Below, one piece after another: positions 1-5,200 of a DNA stretch of 5,424 nucleotides. The number at the start of each line of letters is the position of its first letter. Positions within the stretch are counted from its first letter, which is position 1. The stretch is from Tannerella sp. (GTDB lineage Bacteria > Bacteroidota > Bacteroidia > Bacteroidales > Tannerellaceae). Both the position numbers and the translations under genes were made by a program. The DNA lies in the NCBI GenBank assembly GCA_031277235.1, contig JAITMT010000546.1, forward strand, positions 1-5,424. The letters are read 5' to 3'. The notes beneath the pieces are model-generated. The model saw nothing but the letters and a program-made list of their open reading frames with translations, had not been told where the DNA came from and ran no database searches.

Positions 1-1619
1 TCGTGGAATGTGATGTTGAGCGTCGGAAATAAATCTGTCGAAATGCCTCCGTTAGAAATCAGAAAATCAATATCTTCTGCTTTTCCATCCCATTTCCATC
101 CCCAGCCGTTATTCCCGATATTGAGCATCGTCTGCGTGCTGAGACCGACATGCTCGACCTCTCCTGTCGACAGCAATTCCTGCCGCAACGCTTCAAAATG
201 GTCGCGGATATCCTGATTGGCTTGCGCGATGACGACCTGTTCGACATTCATTCCCATCGAACGGTTTCTCGTATGTTGCACTTGCAGATAAATAAATGCC
301 GTACAGATAATTAGGGTCAACGAAACGGTAAACTGGAAAACGACTAACCCCTGACGGAGCCATACGACACCGGCTCCGCTTTTGGCCGTCAATTTTCTCA
401 ATACGTCTATCGGGGGAAAGGAAGACAGGAAAAATGCAGGATAGCTGCCTGCCATTACGCTGCATATCAGACCTATACCTAAAAGCCCCATCCAATGTAC
501 CGCGTTTCCCAATCCCAATGTCAATTCTTTTCCCGTCAACTGATTGAAAGGGTATATAATAATGGCAATCAGAATGATAGATAATAATAGGGCAATTATC
601 GTGATGACGCCTGTTTCGGACAGAAACTGGCCGACAAGCCTTAACCGTCCGGCTCCGAACGTTTTACGCACACCGACTTCCAGCACGCGCTTCTGCGACC
701 GTGCAGTCGATAGATTCATAAAATTGATGCAGGCGATGATCAGGATGACGACGGCAATCCAAAAAAACAGCCTCACATAGCGCACATAGCCGCTTCCGGT
801 CGGGACGCCGTCCTTAAATTCGCCGTAGAGCTTGGTCTTGCCGATCGGATAGATAAACAGGGTGCACTGGTCGTTCGGGTTGTTCTTCTTCTCCTTCAAC
901 ATATTGAGTATCTTGCCATTGATTTGACTGACATCTGCCGATGCTTCCAACTCCACGTAATCGGTCATCCAGTTGGAACCCCATTCCGTTCCGGCTGTCT
1001 GCCAGCCGCTTGCGACCATATCCTTCACCAACTGCTCAAAGGGAATCAGCCAGGCGAACGAAAAATCGGAATTGGCTTTGGGCTTCCTGATCACGGCCGT
1101 CACCTGATATTCCTGACCGTTGTCTTTTTTCAGCGTCTGCCCGATGGGATCGTCCTTGCCGAAAAACCTCAAGGCCATCTCTTCGGTGATAATCAGCGGA
1201 TAAGCTGCGTCGAAAGCCGTCTTTGCATCGCCCTTGACAACCGTTATATCCAACATGCTGAAAATGGTCGAATCGGTATAGGCCCCCGTTTCGTATATCA
1301 TCTTGTCATTCAGCGAAAACAGGCTCTTGTTATTGTCCTGGTAACGCATCACATTCCTGATGCCGGCCACCTCGTCCTTCAAAGCGGCCGACAAGGGATT
1401 GGGGGCTACCTTGAACGTGAAAACGCCATTGTTGTACGACTGATTCTGATACACGGCATAGAGCTGCTTCTCTTTGGGGAAGTCGTTGTAAGTCACCTCA
1501 TCTTCGACCCAAAGCAGGATCAGGGCGGCGCAGGCGATGCCTATTGCCAAACCCATGATGTTTAGGATACTGTACGTTTTGTTACGGAAAACGATACGGA
1601 GGGATTGCTTGATATTCAT
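1..1619 (-). CDS. ABC transporter permease, MacB/FtsX type (3' end beyond window)
   Basis: This is an uninterrupted minus-strand frame of 539 codons from ATG at 1619-1617 to the left edge. No stop occurs, so the C-terminus lies outside. Residues about 18-37 form the first membrane helix, and about 40-275 a periplasmic MacB-like domain. Residues 283-300 form a second helix, followed by NLSTARSQKRVLEVGVRKTF (302-321), the typical cytoplasmic loop of FtsX-family permeases. Further helices lie at about 335-356 and 374-398, with the family motif SYPAFFLSSF at 392-401. RQGLVVFQFTVSLTLII (422-438) opens the second half, and a second periplasmic domain begins near 445. Bacteroidetes members with two such halves are usually near 780-800 residues, so about 250 are missing. 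Family knowledge suggests an inner-membrane, ATPase-partnered, mechanotransmitting or efflux permease. The substrate cannot be told, and no ATPase gene is visible. The start is chosen because the frame begins just before a hydrophobic helix and sits behind a promoter match. Confidence 0.93.
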   Translation of the reverse strand, partial: MNIKQSLRIVFRNKTYSILNIMGLAIGIACAALILLWVEDEVTYNDFPKEKQLYAVYQNQSYNNGVFTFKVAPNPLSAALKDEVAGIRNVMRYQDNNKSLFSLNDKMIYETGAYTDSTIFSMLDITVVKGDAKTAFDAAYPLIITEEMALRFFGKDDPIGQTLKKDNGQEYQVTAVIRKPKANSDFSFAWLIPFEQLVKDMVASGWQTAGTEWGSNWMTDYVELEASADVSQINGKILNMLKEKKNNPNDQCTLFIYPIGKTKLYGEFKDGVPTGSGYVRYVRLFFWIAVVILIIACINFMNLSTARSQKRVLEVGVRKTFGAGRLRLVGQFLSETGVITIIALLLSIILIAIIIYPFNQLTGKELTLGLGNAVHWMGLLGIGLICSVMAGSYPAFFLSSFPPIDVLRKLTAKSGAGVVWLRQGLVVFQFTVSLTLIICTAFIYLQVQHTRNRSMGMNVEQVVIAQANQDIRDHFEALRQELLSTGEVEHVGLSTQTMLNIGNNGWGWKWDGKAEDIDFLISNGGISTDLFPTLNITFH

Positions 1620-1630
1620 TTGTACACGAA

Positions 1631-1692
1631 TTTTTTTTGTCCACTAACTACACTATTTTTTTTTCGCCACTAATCACACGAATCTACACGAA
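1631..1692 (-). repeat. Degenerate tandem repeats with poly-A tracts in the permease leader
   Basis: On the minus strand, two imperfect copies follow each other: 1683-1656 (ATTCGTGTGATTAGTGGCG plus nine A) and 1655-1631 (TAGTGTAGTTAGTGGAC plus eight A). ATTCGTGTA precedes them, and TTCGTGTA follows just before the ATG. The units share GTGT, TTAGTGG and the A-tract. They lie inside the predicted 5' leader of the permease. Short ATTCGTG-type repeats are common between genes in this group (from memory), so this may be a mobile or drifting intergenic repeat rather than a regulatory element. Confidence 0.6.
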
Positions 1693-1694
1693 TG

Positions 1695-1702
1695 CAAATG
1701 TA
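1695..1702 (-). promoter_or_regulatory. Candidate -7 box for the permease gene
   Basis: Read on the minus strand this is TACATTTG, a full match to the Bacteroidetes -7 consensus TAnnTTTG. It predicts a transcript start near 1688 and a leader of about 69 bases before the ATG at 1619. No TTTG is found at the usual spacing of about 19 bases. The nearest TTG (minus strand, in the TTGCGATTT block at 1726-1734) is about 29 bases away, so the -33 element is weak or absent. The same block, extended to about 19 bases, recurs in front of the regulator at 3183. Confidence 0.55.
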
Positions 1703-1763
1703 AAACTTTTTTTTCATAAAAACGGAAATCGCAATATTTTTTTTGTTGTTATTATGATTTTCT

Positions 1764-1794
1764 TTTGTTTTTGATTGAAAACTTTTTAACTTTG
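1764..1794 (+). promoter_or_regulatory. Bacteroidetes-type promoter of the small membrane protein pair
   Basis: TTTG at 1764-1767 and TAACTTTG at 1787-1794 are separated by exactly 19 bases, which fits the Bacteroidetes sigma factor consensus (TTTG, about 19 bases, TAnnTTTG). The predicted transcript start is near 1801. This rules out any coding start upstream of it and leaves ATG 1804 (3-base leader) or ATG 1813 (12-base leader). It is the best promoter match in the window. Confidence 0.75.
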
Positions 1795-1812
1795 CATAAA
1801 AATATGGATTCT

Positions 1813-1995
1813 ATGAGAAAAGAAATAGGAAAATGGATGCTTGATGTTGCCAAATATGTTGCTACGGCTTTTCTTATATCTTCATTTTTTGGAGATATAA
1901 CAAAAAAATGGGCAATGTATGCCGTTGGTTCTACGACAGTCATAGTTTTAATAATTTTTGGATTGTGGTTTATTAAGGATAAAAAGGAGGTTTAA
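1813..1995 (+). CDS. Small two-helix membrane protein, DUF6722-like
   Basis: The product is 60 residues from ATG 1813, or 63 from the in-frame ATG at 1804. It begins MRKEIGKWMLDVAKYVATAF, with one hydrophobic segment at about 9-27. A short FFGDITKKW loop follows, then a second helix at about 37-54 and a lysine-rich tail (KDKKEV). The length, the xKEIGKW..DVAKY opening and the two-helix layout recall the DUF6722 family of Bacteroidales, which has no known function. That family call is from memory and was not searched. The predicted transcript start near 1801 favours 1813 over 1804 and excludes a longer frame with TTG at 1765, which would lie across the promoter. The stop at 1993-1995 is directly followed by the next small gene at 1998, so the two are almost certainly co-transcribed. 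Confidence 0.75.
   Translation: MRKEIGKWMLDVAKYVATAFLISSFFGDITKKWAMYAVGSTTVIVLIIFGLWFIKDKKEV
1984..1990 (+). promoter_or_regulatory. Strong Shine-Dalgarno site for the 32-residue ORF
   Basis: AAGGAGG ends 7 bases before ATG 1998, an almost ideal ribosome binding site. It lies inside the last codons of the upstream small gene. No comparable site precedes the other genes in this window, which is normal for Bacteroidetes. The match therefore supports real translation of the tiny downstream ORF, or reflects the lysine/glutamate codons of the upstream tail. Confidence 0.6.
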
Positions 1996-1997
1996 TT

Positions 1998-2096
1998 ATG
2001 GAAGGCGTTTTAATTATGTGTGGTACTCTTATTGCTATTGCAGTATTTTTTTTCATTTTTGCTCACACAAAGACAGGTAAAAAGTTGCTGGATTGA
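1998..2096 (+). CDS. Tiny single-helix membrane protein (32 residues)
   Basis: ATG 1998 to TGA 2094-2096 encodes 32 residues: MEGVLIMCGTLIAIAVFFFI, then FAHTKTGKKLLD. It has one hydrophobic helix at about residues 4-22 and a basic cytoplasm-type tail (HTKTGKK), which suggests a single-pass inner-membrane protein with its C-terminus inside. It starts two bases after the stop of the DUF6722-like gene and has an ideal Shine-Dalgarno site, so translation is likely coupled. I recall similar 30-35 residue proteins next to DUF6722 genes in Bacteroidales, but did not check this. The function is unknown. A helper subunit of the neighbouring small membrane protein is a reasonable inference. Confidence 0.65.
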   Translation: MEGVLIMCGTLIAIAVFFFIFAHTKTGKKLLD

Positions 2097-2103
2097 TGGG
2101 GCA

Positions 2104-2142
2104 GTTGCAAAGCTCTTTTTTTGAGCTTGATACAGTAGCAAC
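2104..2142. terminator. Hairpin in the convergent gap, possible bidirectional terminator
   Basis: The inner stem AAGCTC (2110-2115) pairs with GAGCTT (2123-2128) across a loop of seven T. An outer GTTGC (2104-2108) pairs with GCAAC (2138-2142) across an uneven internal loop. It sits between the stop of the small membrane protein (2096) and the stop of the convergent regulator (2174), where a shared terminator is expected. No T-tract follows the stem on either strand, so it is not a classic intrinsic terminator. Confidence 0.35.
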
Positions 2143-2173
2143 ATGGTAACATGCTTGGTAATAGCGGGACTTT

Positions 2174-3151
2174 TCACATAGAGGCATCGAGCAGCCTTGT
2201 CCGCAGACCGTCAATCTTTGTCTGCTGATTCTGAACGAACGAGAAACGTTCCTTTGCAGATGATCCGCTGATCAGCTGGGATTTGTCCATGATGCTTCTG
2301 ATCCATTTCTCCGTTTCTGCGCAAAATGCGCGGTTGGAGGTGAAAATATTTTTGACGGCATACAGCCTGATGGCCACAACACATCCGGCTCCGTTTTTCA
2401 TCAGCATAAAATTGTTTTCGGGGTTGACGGCGCTGTAGAACCATTTGAATTCGCCTCTATTATCCTTCTTTCCGTTCTCTGCCCATTTCTCAATATTTTC
2501 GATAATACTGCTTAACTGACTGAACAGCAGCGCAAGCGTTTCCCTTTTTTCAAATACCCCCATCCCGTCGGCATACTGCAGCGCGCTGAGAATGTGGTCA
2601 ATCGTATTGTTTGTCCATACTTCGGCGGATGGGATATCCAGATAGCTGTTTTCCAGGTTTTTAAAATTTTTGTATAACGAGTCTCTCTCTTCGATATCGT
2701 CCATGAACCGCTCAAATGATATTTTTATTCCTGAAACGGCAATAAACCAACTGTATACCTTGAAAAAAGCCAGTTCGGGACACCGCAAAAAGTGAAACAG
2801 CGGAATATCTTCTGCCGAATACAGGATTTCGCCATTGCCTTGCCTTGACATGGTGGATATCATCCCGGTTATCTCACTGATATAATTGCGGTAATTATCG
2901 AGGTTCTCAATATCTGCCGGATGATACCTGAAAGTCACGTTGCCGGTTTTAGTTTGCATCAGTTCATCGAAAGATACGCCAAACTCGGCACATAATTTCT
3001 CCAATTCCAGTATCGTAAGCACTTTATTCCCGTTAATCCGCCGGTATGCGGCGCTTACGCTGACTCCAAGCAATTCGCCCACTACATCGGATATCCCTTC
3101 CGCAGGTTTCAGCCGCTTGCGGATTTCATCAAATAACATTATCTGTATCAT
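2174..3151 (-). CDS. Xre/Cro-CI-like helix-turn-helix regulator
   Basis: The product is 325 residues from ATG at 3151-3149; an in-frame ATG at 3139 would give 321. Residues 20-64 form a helix-turn-helix: SDVVGELLGVSVSAAYRRIN places a first helix at about 22-28, the turn at LGVS and the recognition helix at about 32-39 (SAAYRRI). LTILELEKLCAEFGVSFDEL completes the Xre-like fold. The pattern of an AYRRI recognition helix followed by a GVSxDEL end is typical of a Bacteroidetes Xre-like subgroup. Residues 65-325 form a long, mostly helical region with no motif I recognise, perhaps for sensing or dimerisation. The frame stays open upstream to 3286, but those 45 codons cross a promoter match and repeats, so the shorter start is preferred. 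The likely role is a DNA-binding regulator of itself and perhaps of the divergent transcript. The ligand and targets are unknown. Confidence 0.82.
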   Translation of the reverse strand: MIQIMLFDEIRKRLKPAEGISDVVGELLGVSVSAAYRRINGNKVLTILELEKLCAEFGVSFDELMQTKTGNVTFRYHPADIENLDNYRNYISEITGMISTMSRQGNGEILYSAEDIPLFHFLRCPELAFFKVYSWFIAVSGIKISFERFMDDIEERDSLYKNFKNLENSYLDIPSAEVWTNNTIDHILSALQYADGMGVFEKRETLALLFSQLSSIIENIEKWAENGKKDNRGEFKWFYSAVNPENNFMLMKNGAGCVVAIRLYAVKNIFTSNRAFCAETEKWIRSIMDKSQLISGSSAKERFSFVQNQQTKIDGLRTRLLDASM

Positions 3152-3182
3152 GGCTGTTTTTTTATTAAAATTAATAAGGCAA

Positions 3183-3216
3183 CAAATGTAAAACTTTTTT
3201 TCGCGAAAATCGCAAA
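3183..3216 (-). promoter_or_regulatory. Candidate promoter of the regulator gene
   Basis: On the minus strand, TACATTTG (3190-3183) is a full -7 match and TTTG (3216-3213) is a possible -33 element. The 22-base spacer is slightly longer than usual. The predicted transcript start near 3176 leaves a leader of about 25 bases to ATG 3151. The palindrome TTTTCGCGAAAA (3198-3209) lies in the spacer, where a bound repressor would block polymerase. Confidence 0.6.
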
Positions 3217-3240
3217 TCGCCAAACTTTTTTTCGCGAAAA
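3191..3240. repeat. Paired 19-bp direct repeats holding TTTTCGCGAAAA palindromes
   Basis: Two identical 19-base copies, AAACTTTTTTTCGCGAAAA, lie at 3191-3209 and 3222-3240, 31 bases apart or about three DNA turns. Each contains the palindrome TTTTCGCGAAAA; in copy two it extends to TTTTTCGCGAAAAA (3228-3241). An imperfect relative, CTTCGTGAAG, sits at 3251-3260, another 21 bases (two turns) on. Same-face spacing of palindromes across a regulator's own promoter is the usual layout of an operator. Confidence 0.65.
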
Positions 3241-3271
3241 ATGCAAAAAACTTCGTGAAGATGAGCGGGAG

Positions 3272-3347
3272 TTGCATTTTTTGCAAATAAATTTTCGGAA
3301 AAGCCTCCGATTTGCATTTTTTGCAACTTTTTAAAAATCAGTTGCAA
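3272..3347. repeat. TTGCA/TGCAA inverted-repeat cluster
   Basis: The 15-base unit TTGCATTTTTTGCAA (arms TTGCA/TGCAA, five-T centre) occurs identically at 3272-3286 and 3312-3326. A third half-site pair, TTGCAAC (3321-3327) and GTTGCAA (3341-3347), overlaps the second copy. The cluster lies upstream of both the regulator promoter (minus strand) and the -7 box at 3379 (plus strand). It could be a second operator type or a binding site for another factor. Confidence 0.55.
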
Positions 3348-3378
3348 AAATCGATTTTACGGAGATTTTTTTATACCT

Positions 3379-3386
3379 TACCTTTG
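3379..3386 (+). promoter_or_regulatory. Candidate -7 box driving the region right of the regulator
   Basis: TACCTTTG fits TAnnTTTG and is followed by C, as is common. The predicted start is near 3393, 20 bases before ATG 3413. The expected -33 position (about 3356) holds TTTTA rather than TTTG, so the match is one-sided. It is the last clear -7 box before the barrel gene at 3790, whose own upstream 150 bases hold no good match. Confidence 0.5.
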
Positions 3387-3412
3387 CAGCGAATTTATAA
3401 ACGAACAAGAAA

Positions 3413-3763
3413 ATGGTCAATTTTAAATTGCAAATTTTAGCGCTTCTCCCAGTTTGCCTGCTCTGTTTGGTTACTGCGAAACGGAGAGAGACCGCGGCAA
3501 CCCTCGGCTTGCAAACGCTGCTCTCTGAAAGATGGCAGACCGCGTCTGCACCGTCCGTCGGGATTTGCAGCTTTTTGGGACTGTCGCCATGCAACGTTTT
3601 TGCGGTTTATTACGTCAATCTATTAAGAAATGTAAATTTTTGTAAAATGGAAGATGTAAAAAATCTCAAGACGGAATTTATTCGATTCAGGAGGGCAAGA
3701 GAACGTATAGCGCAATGGCTCCCCAATCTTATATACGGGAGCAAAATTAACGAGATTTTTTAA
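3413..3763 (+). CDS. Doubtful hypothetical ORF across a GC-rich element
   Basis: This is an open frame of 116 codons behind a -7 box. Residues 6-22 are hydrophobic (LQILALLPVCLLCLVTA), which could mimic a signal or membrane segment. The next 50 residues (KRRETAATLGL, then SERWQTASAPSVGIC) fit no fold or family I know. Bases about 3430-3620 are clearly richer in GC than either flank and contain hairpins such as GCAGAC (3535-3540) with GTCTGC (3544-3549). The opposite strand is also open here for 87 codons. Such peptide strings recur as 'hypothetical proteins' in Parabacteroides-like genomes (from memory), which suggests a repeated intergenic element or RNA rather than a protein gene. The last 38 codons from in-frame ATG 3647 (MEDVKNLKTEFIRFRRARER onward, ending YGSKINEIF) look more protein-like and could be a separate small gene. 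Function unknown. Confidence 0.3.
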   Translation: MVNFKLQILALLPVCLLCLVTAKRRETAATLGLQTLLSERWQTASAPSVGICSFLGLSPCNVFAVYYVNLLRNVNFCKMEDVKNLKTEFIRFRRARERIAQWLPNLIYGSKINEIF

Positions 3764-3789
3764 TATTAACTTATAAAACATTATAAAAA

Positions 3790-4482
3790 ATGAACTTAAA
3801 ACATTTCAACAACAATTGGAAGATAAAAAAACAAAGTCTTCTGATTTTAGTAATCTCAATGATGACTGTCGCATCCGGGTATGCACAGTTTTTCGTGGAA
3901 GGCAGTATGTCTGTCAATCAAATTGGTTATGAAAGAAAATATGCAGTCGAAGAAGAAACGGATTTAGGAAAAACTGTATCTTTTGGTCTTTCTCCCAAAG
4001 TAGGATATTGGTTTAACGATCGAGTGGCGGCGGGAATAAGCGCGTCTTATGAAATTTCAGATGAGACAAGTAAAGTCCTTGATCAGGAAGATCAAGCAAA
4101 AAAAAGAAATATGCCAAGTATAGGTATATCTGTTTTTAGTCGTTACAAATTTTTTCAGATTAAAAAAATTGCTGTACTTGCTGAAGGTTCGGTAGGGAGC
4201 AATTGGAGACGAGATAAAATGAAGGAAGGTTCTGACATTCGTATTGATCAATCATCAACTTCATTATATATTAATGTGAGACCTTTACTTACATACGATC
4301 TGACAGACAAATACAGTTTGGAAACAATTTGTGATTTTGCCGGTTTAATTTTCAATGCAACAAGTACAAAAGATGAGCTAACAGGTAATAAATACAAAAC
4401 AAATAATTTTCGTTTTAATACAGGTTCAACACTGATCAGTTCTTTAGGCAATATTAGCATCGGTTTGATTTATAAATTTTAA
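3790..4482 (+). CDS. Outer-membrane beta-barrel protein
   Basis: The product is 230 residues. A signal peptide spans about 1-32: a basic start (NNNWKIKKQ), a hydrophobic core (SLLILVISMMTVASG) and a likely cut after GYA, before QFFVEG. The mature part alternates polar and hydrophobic residues in short strands separated by charged loops. Examples are KTVSFGLSPKVGYWF, VAAGISASYEI, MPSIGISVFSRYKF, IAVLAEGSVGSNW and SLYINVRPLLTYDL. It ends in SIGLIYKF, with the terminal phenylalanine that the BAM machinery recognises in barrel proteins. About eight to ten strands fit the roughly 200 mature residues, as in small OmpA/OmpX-like porin-fold proteins. Function cannot be read beyond outer-membrane location. 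The gene starts 26 bases after the stop at 3763, so co-transcription with the -7 box at 3379 is plausible. The gene is AT-rich, unlike the permease. Confidence 0.85.
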   Translation: MNLKHFNNNWKIKKQSLLILVISMMTVASGYAQFFVEGSMSVNQIGYERKYAVEEETDLGKTVSFGLSPKVGYWFNDRVAAGISASYEISDETSKVLDQEDQAKKRNMPSIGISVFSRYKFFQIKKIAVLAEGSVGSNWRRDKMKEGSDIRIDQSSTSLYINVRPLLTYDLTDKYSLETICDFAGLIFNATSTKDELTGNKYKTNNFRFNTGSTLISSLGNISIGLIYKF

Positions 4483-4492
4483 CAAAAATAAT

Positions 4493-4591
4493 ATGCCATC
4501 TCAAATTCGTACAGATTTAGCAATAAACAATGGGTGGAGTGTACTTGCCGGCTCAACATTCTATTTTATTAAAATAACTGATTTAAAATAA
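4493..4591 (+). CDS. Possible 32-residue ORF or gene remnant
   Basis: ATG 4493 to TAA 4589-4591 encodes 32 residues, beginning MPSQIRTDLAINNGWSVLAG and ending FYFIKITDLK. It starts 10 bases after the barrel stop. It has no signal, helix or recognised motif. The alternating hydrophobic pattern near its end resembles a beta-strand, so it could be the tail of a decayed envelope gene. The rest of the gap up to 4660 is AT-rich, with no clear promoter box or ribosome site seen. Confidence 0.2.
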   Translation: MPSQIRTDLAINNGWSVLAGSTFYFIKITDLK

Positions 4592-4660
4592 AAATAAAAT
4601 GGGAGCTTAAAGTCGCAAATTAATGACAATTTTATAGTATAACGATTAAATTGTTTTTTA

Positions 4661-5137
4661 ATGATTAAAATAAAATTTATTAAATATATTTTTTTATTTT
4701 TCCTCTGTTTTTATTCATCTTGTCAAACAAATAACGAATGGGCAGAGGTGAGTTTTATACAATGTGATACATCAACTCTTTATGTAATTGATGCTGATTA
4801 TAAGGTTATAAAAGTATTGACAGATGAGCCTGCATATATCGAAAAAAGGTGCAAAGAGCTCTCTTATGAAAACGAAGGCGGTTTTACTCAACCAATTCGT
4901 ATTGATACATTTTATCTACGTCTTGTCAATGAGCAAGATGATTTTTTTTCGATCGGAGGCTTATTTCCTTGCGGAGAAATTCCGGAACAATATAGGAAAG
5001 ATAATTTAGCCGTTTATATAAGTGGCAATGTAACAAATGCTTTAGTTTTAGGTGGATGTTCAGAATCGAATATAAAAGTACCTGCAATACCTGTAATAGA
5101 ACTTAAGGCGATAAAAATTAAGAATAACAAAGACTAA
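4661..5137 (+). CDS. Predicted lipoprotein of unknown function, four mature cysteines
   Basis: The product is 158 residues. A basic start (MIKIKFIKY) and hydrophobic core (IFLFFLCF) lead to YSSC, with the lipid-attachment cysteine at residue 21. This is a relaxed lipobox as often seen in Bacteroidetes. The residues after the cysteine (QTNNEW) lack the acidic run of the surface-export signal, which suggests it faces the periplasm. The mature part is mainly beta, with cysteines at 35, 64, 104 and 133 that could form two disulfides. The last third (FPCGEIPEQY, LAVYISGNVTN, GGCSESN, ending IPVIELKAIKIK) recalls a small domain found repeatedly in Bacteroidales lipoproteins, but I cannot name it. 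The gene follows the barrel on the same strand and precedes another lipoprotein by 63 bases, so an operon is likely. Confidence 0.75.
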   Translation: MIKIKFIKYIFLFFLCFYSSCQTNNEWAEVSFIQCDTSTLYVIDADYKVIKVLTDEPAYIEKRCKELSYENEGGFTQPIRIDTFYLRLVNEQDDFFSIGGLFPCGEIPEQYRKDNLAVYISGNVTNALVLGGCSESNIKVPAIPVIELKAIKIKNNKD

Positions 5138-5200
5138 AATACAATACAACTCAAAACATAAGCGATACCCAAATCAACGCACAACTAAAGGTCTTAAACA

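Noticed and set aside
924..1565. Plus-strand open frame of 213 codons
   Set aside because: It lies wholly opposite the permease gene, whose frame gives clear family motifs. The plus-strand peptide has no recognisable domain and is rich in His/Gly/Ile from antisense codons.
1765..1812. Longer start (TTG 1765) for the small membrane protein
   Set aside because: These codons overlap the -33 and -7 boxes and lie before the predicted transcript start at about 1801.
2211..2715. Short minus-strand frames inside the regulator
   Set aside because: They are alternative frames of the regulator gene with no start context or motif of their own.
3152..3286. N-terminal extension of the regulator by 45 codons
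   Set aside because: The added residues come from the AT-rich repeats and lie upstream of and across the -7 box at 3183-3190. The helix-turn-helix begins shortly after the ATG at 3151.
3295..3310. TCGGA/TCCGA hairpin as a terminator
   Set aside because: The stem is only five base pairs with no T-tract, and there is no gene end nearby.
3191..3347. Repeat cluster as a CRISPR array
   Set aside because: The units are short, of two kinds, with irregular spacing and no cas genes. Operator sites explain them better.
3331..3594. Minus-strand 87-codon frame
   Set aside because: It has no recognised motif, overlaps the plus-strand -7 box and the GC-rich element, and probably is open only because of the unusual composition there.
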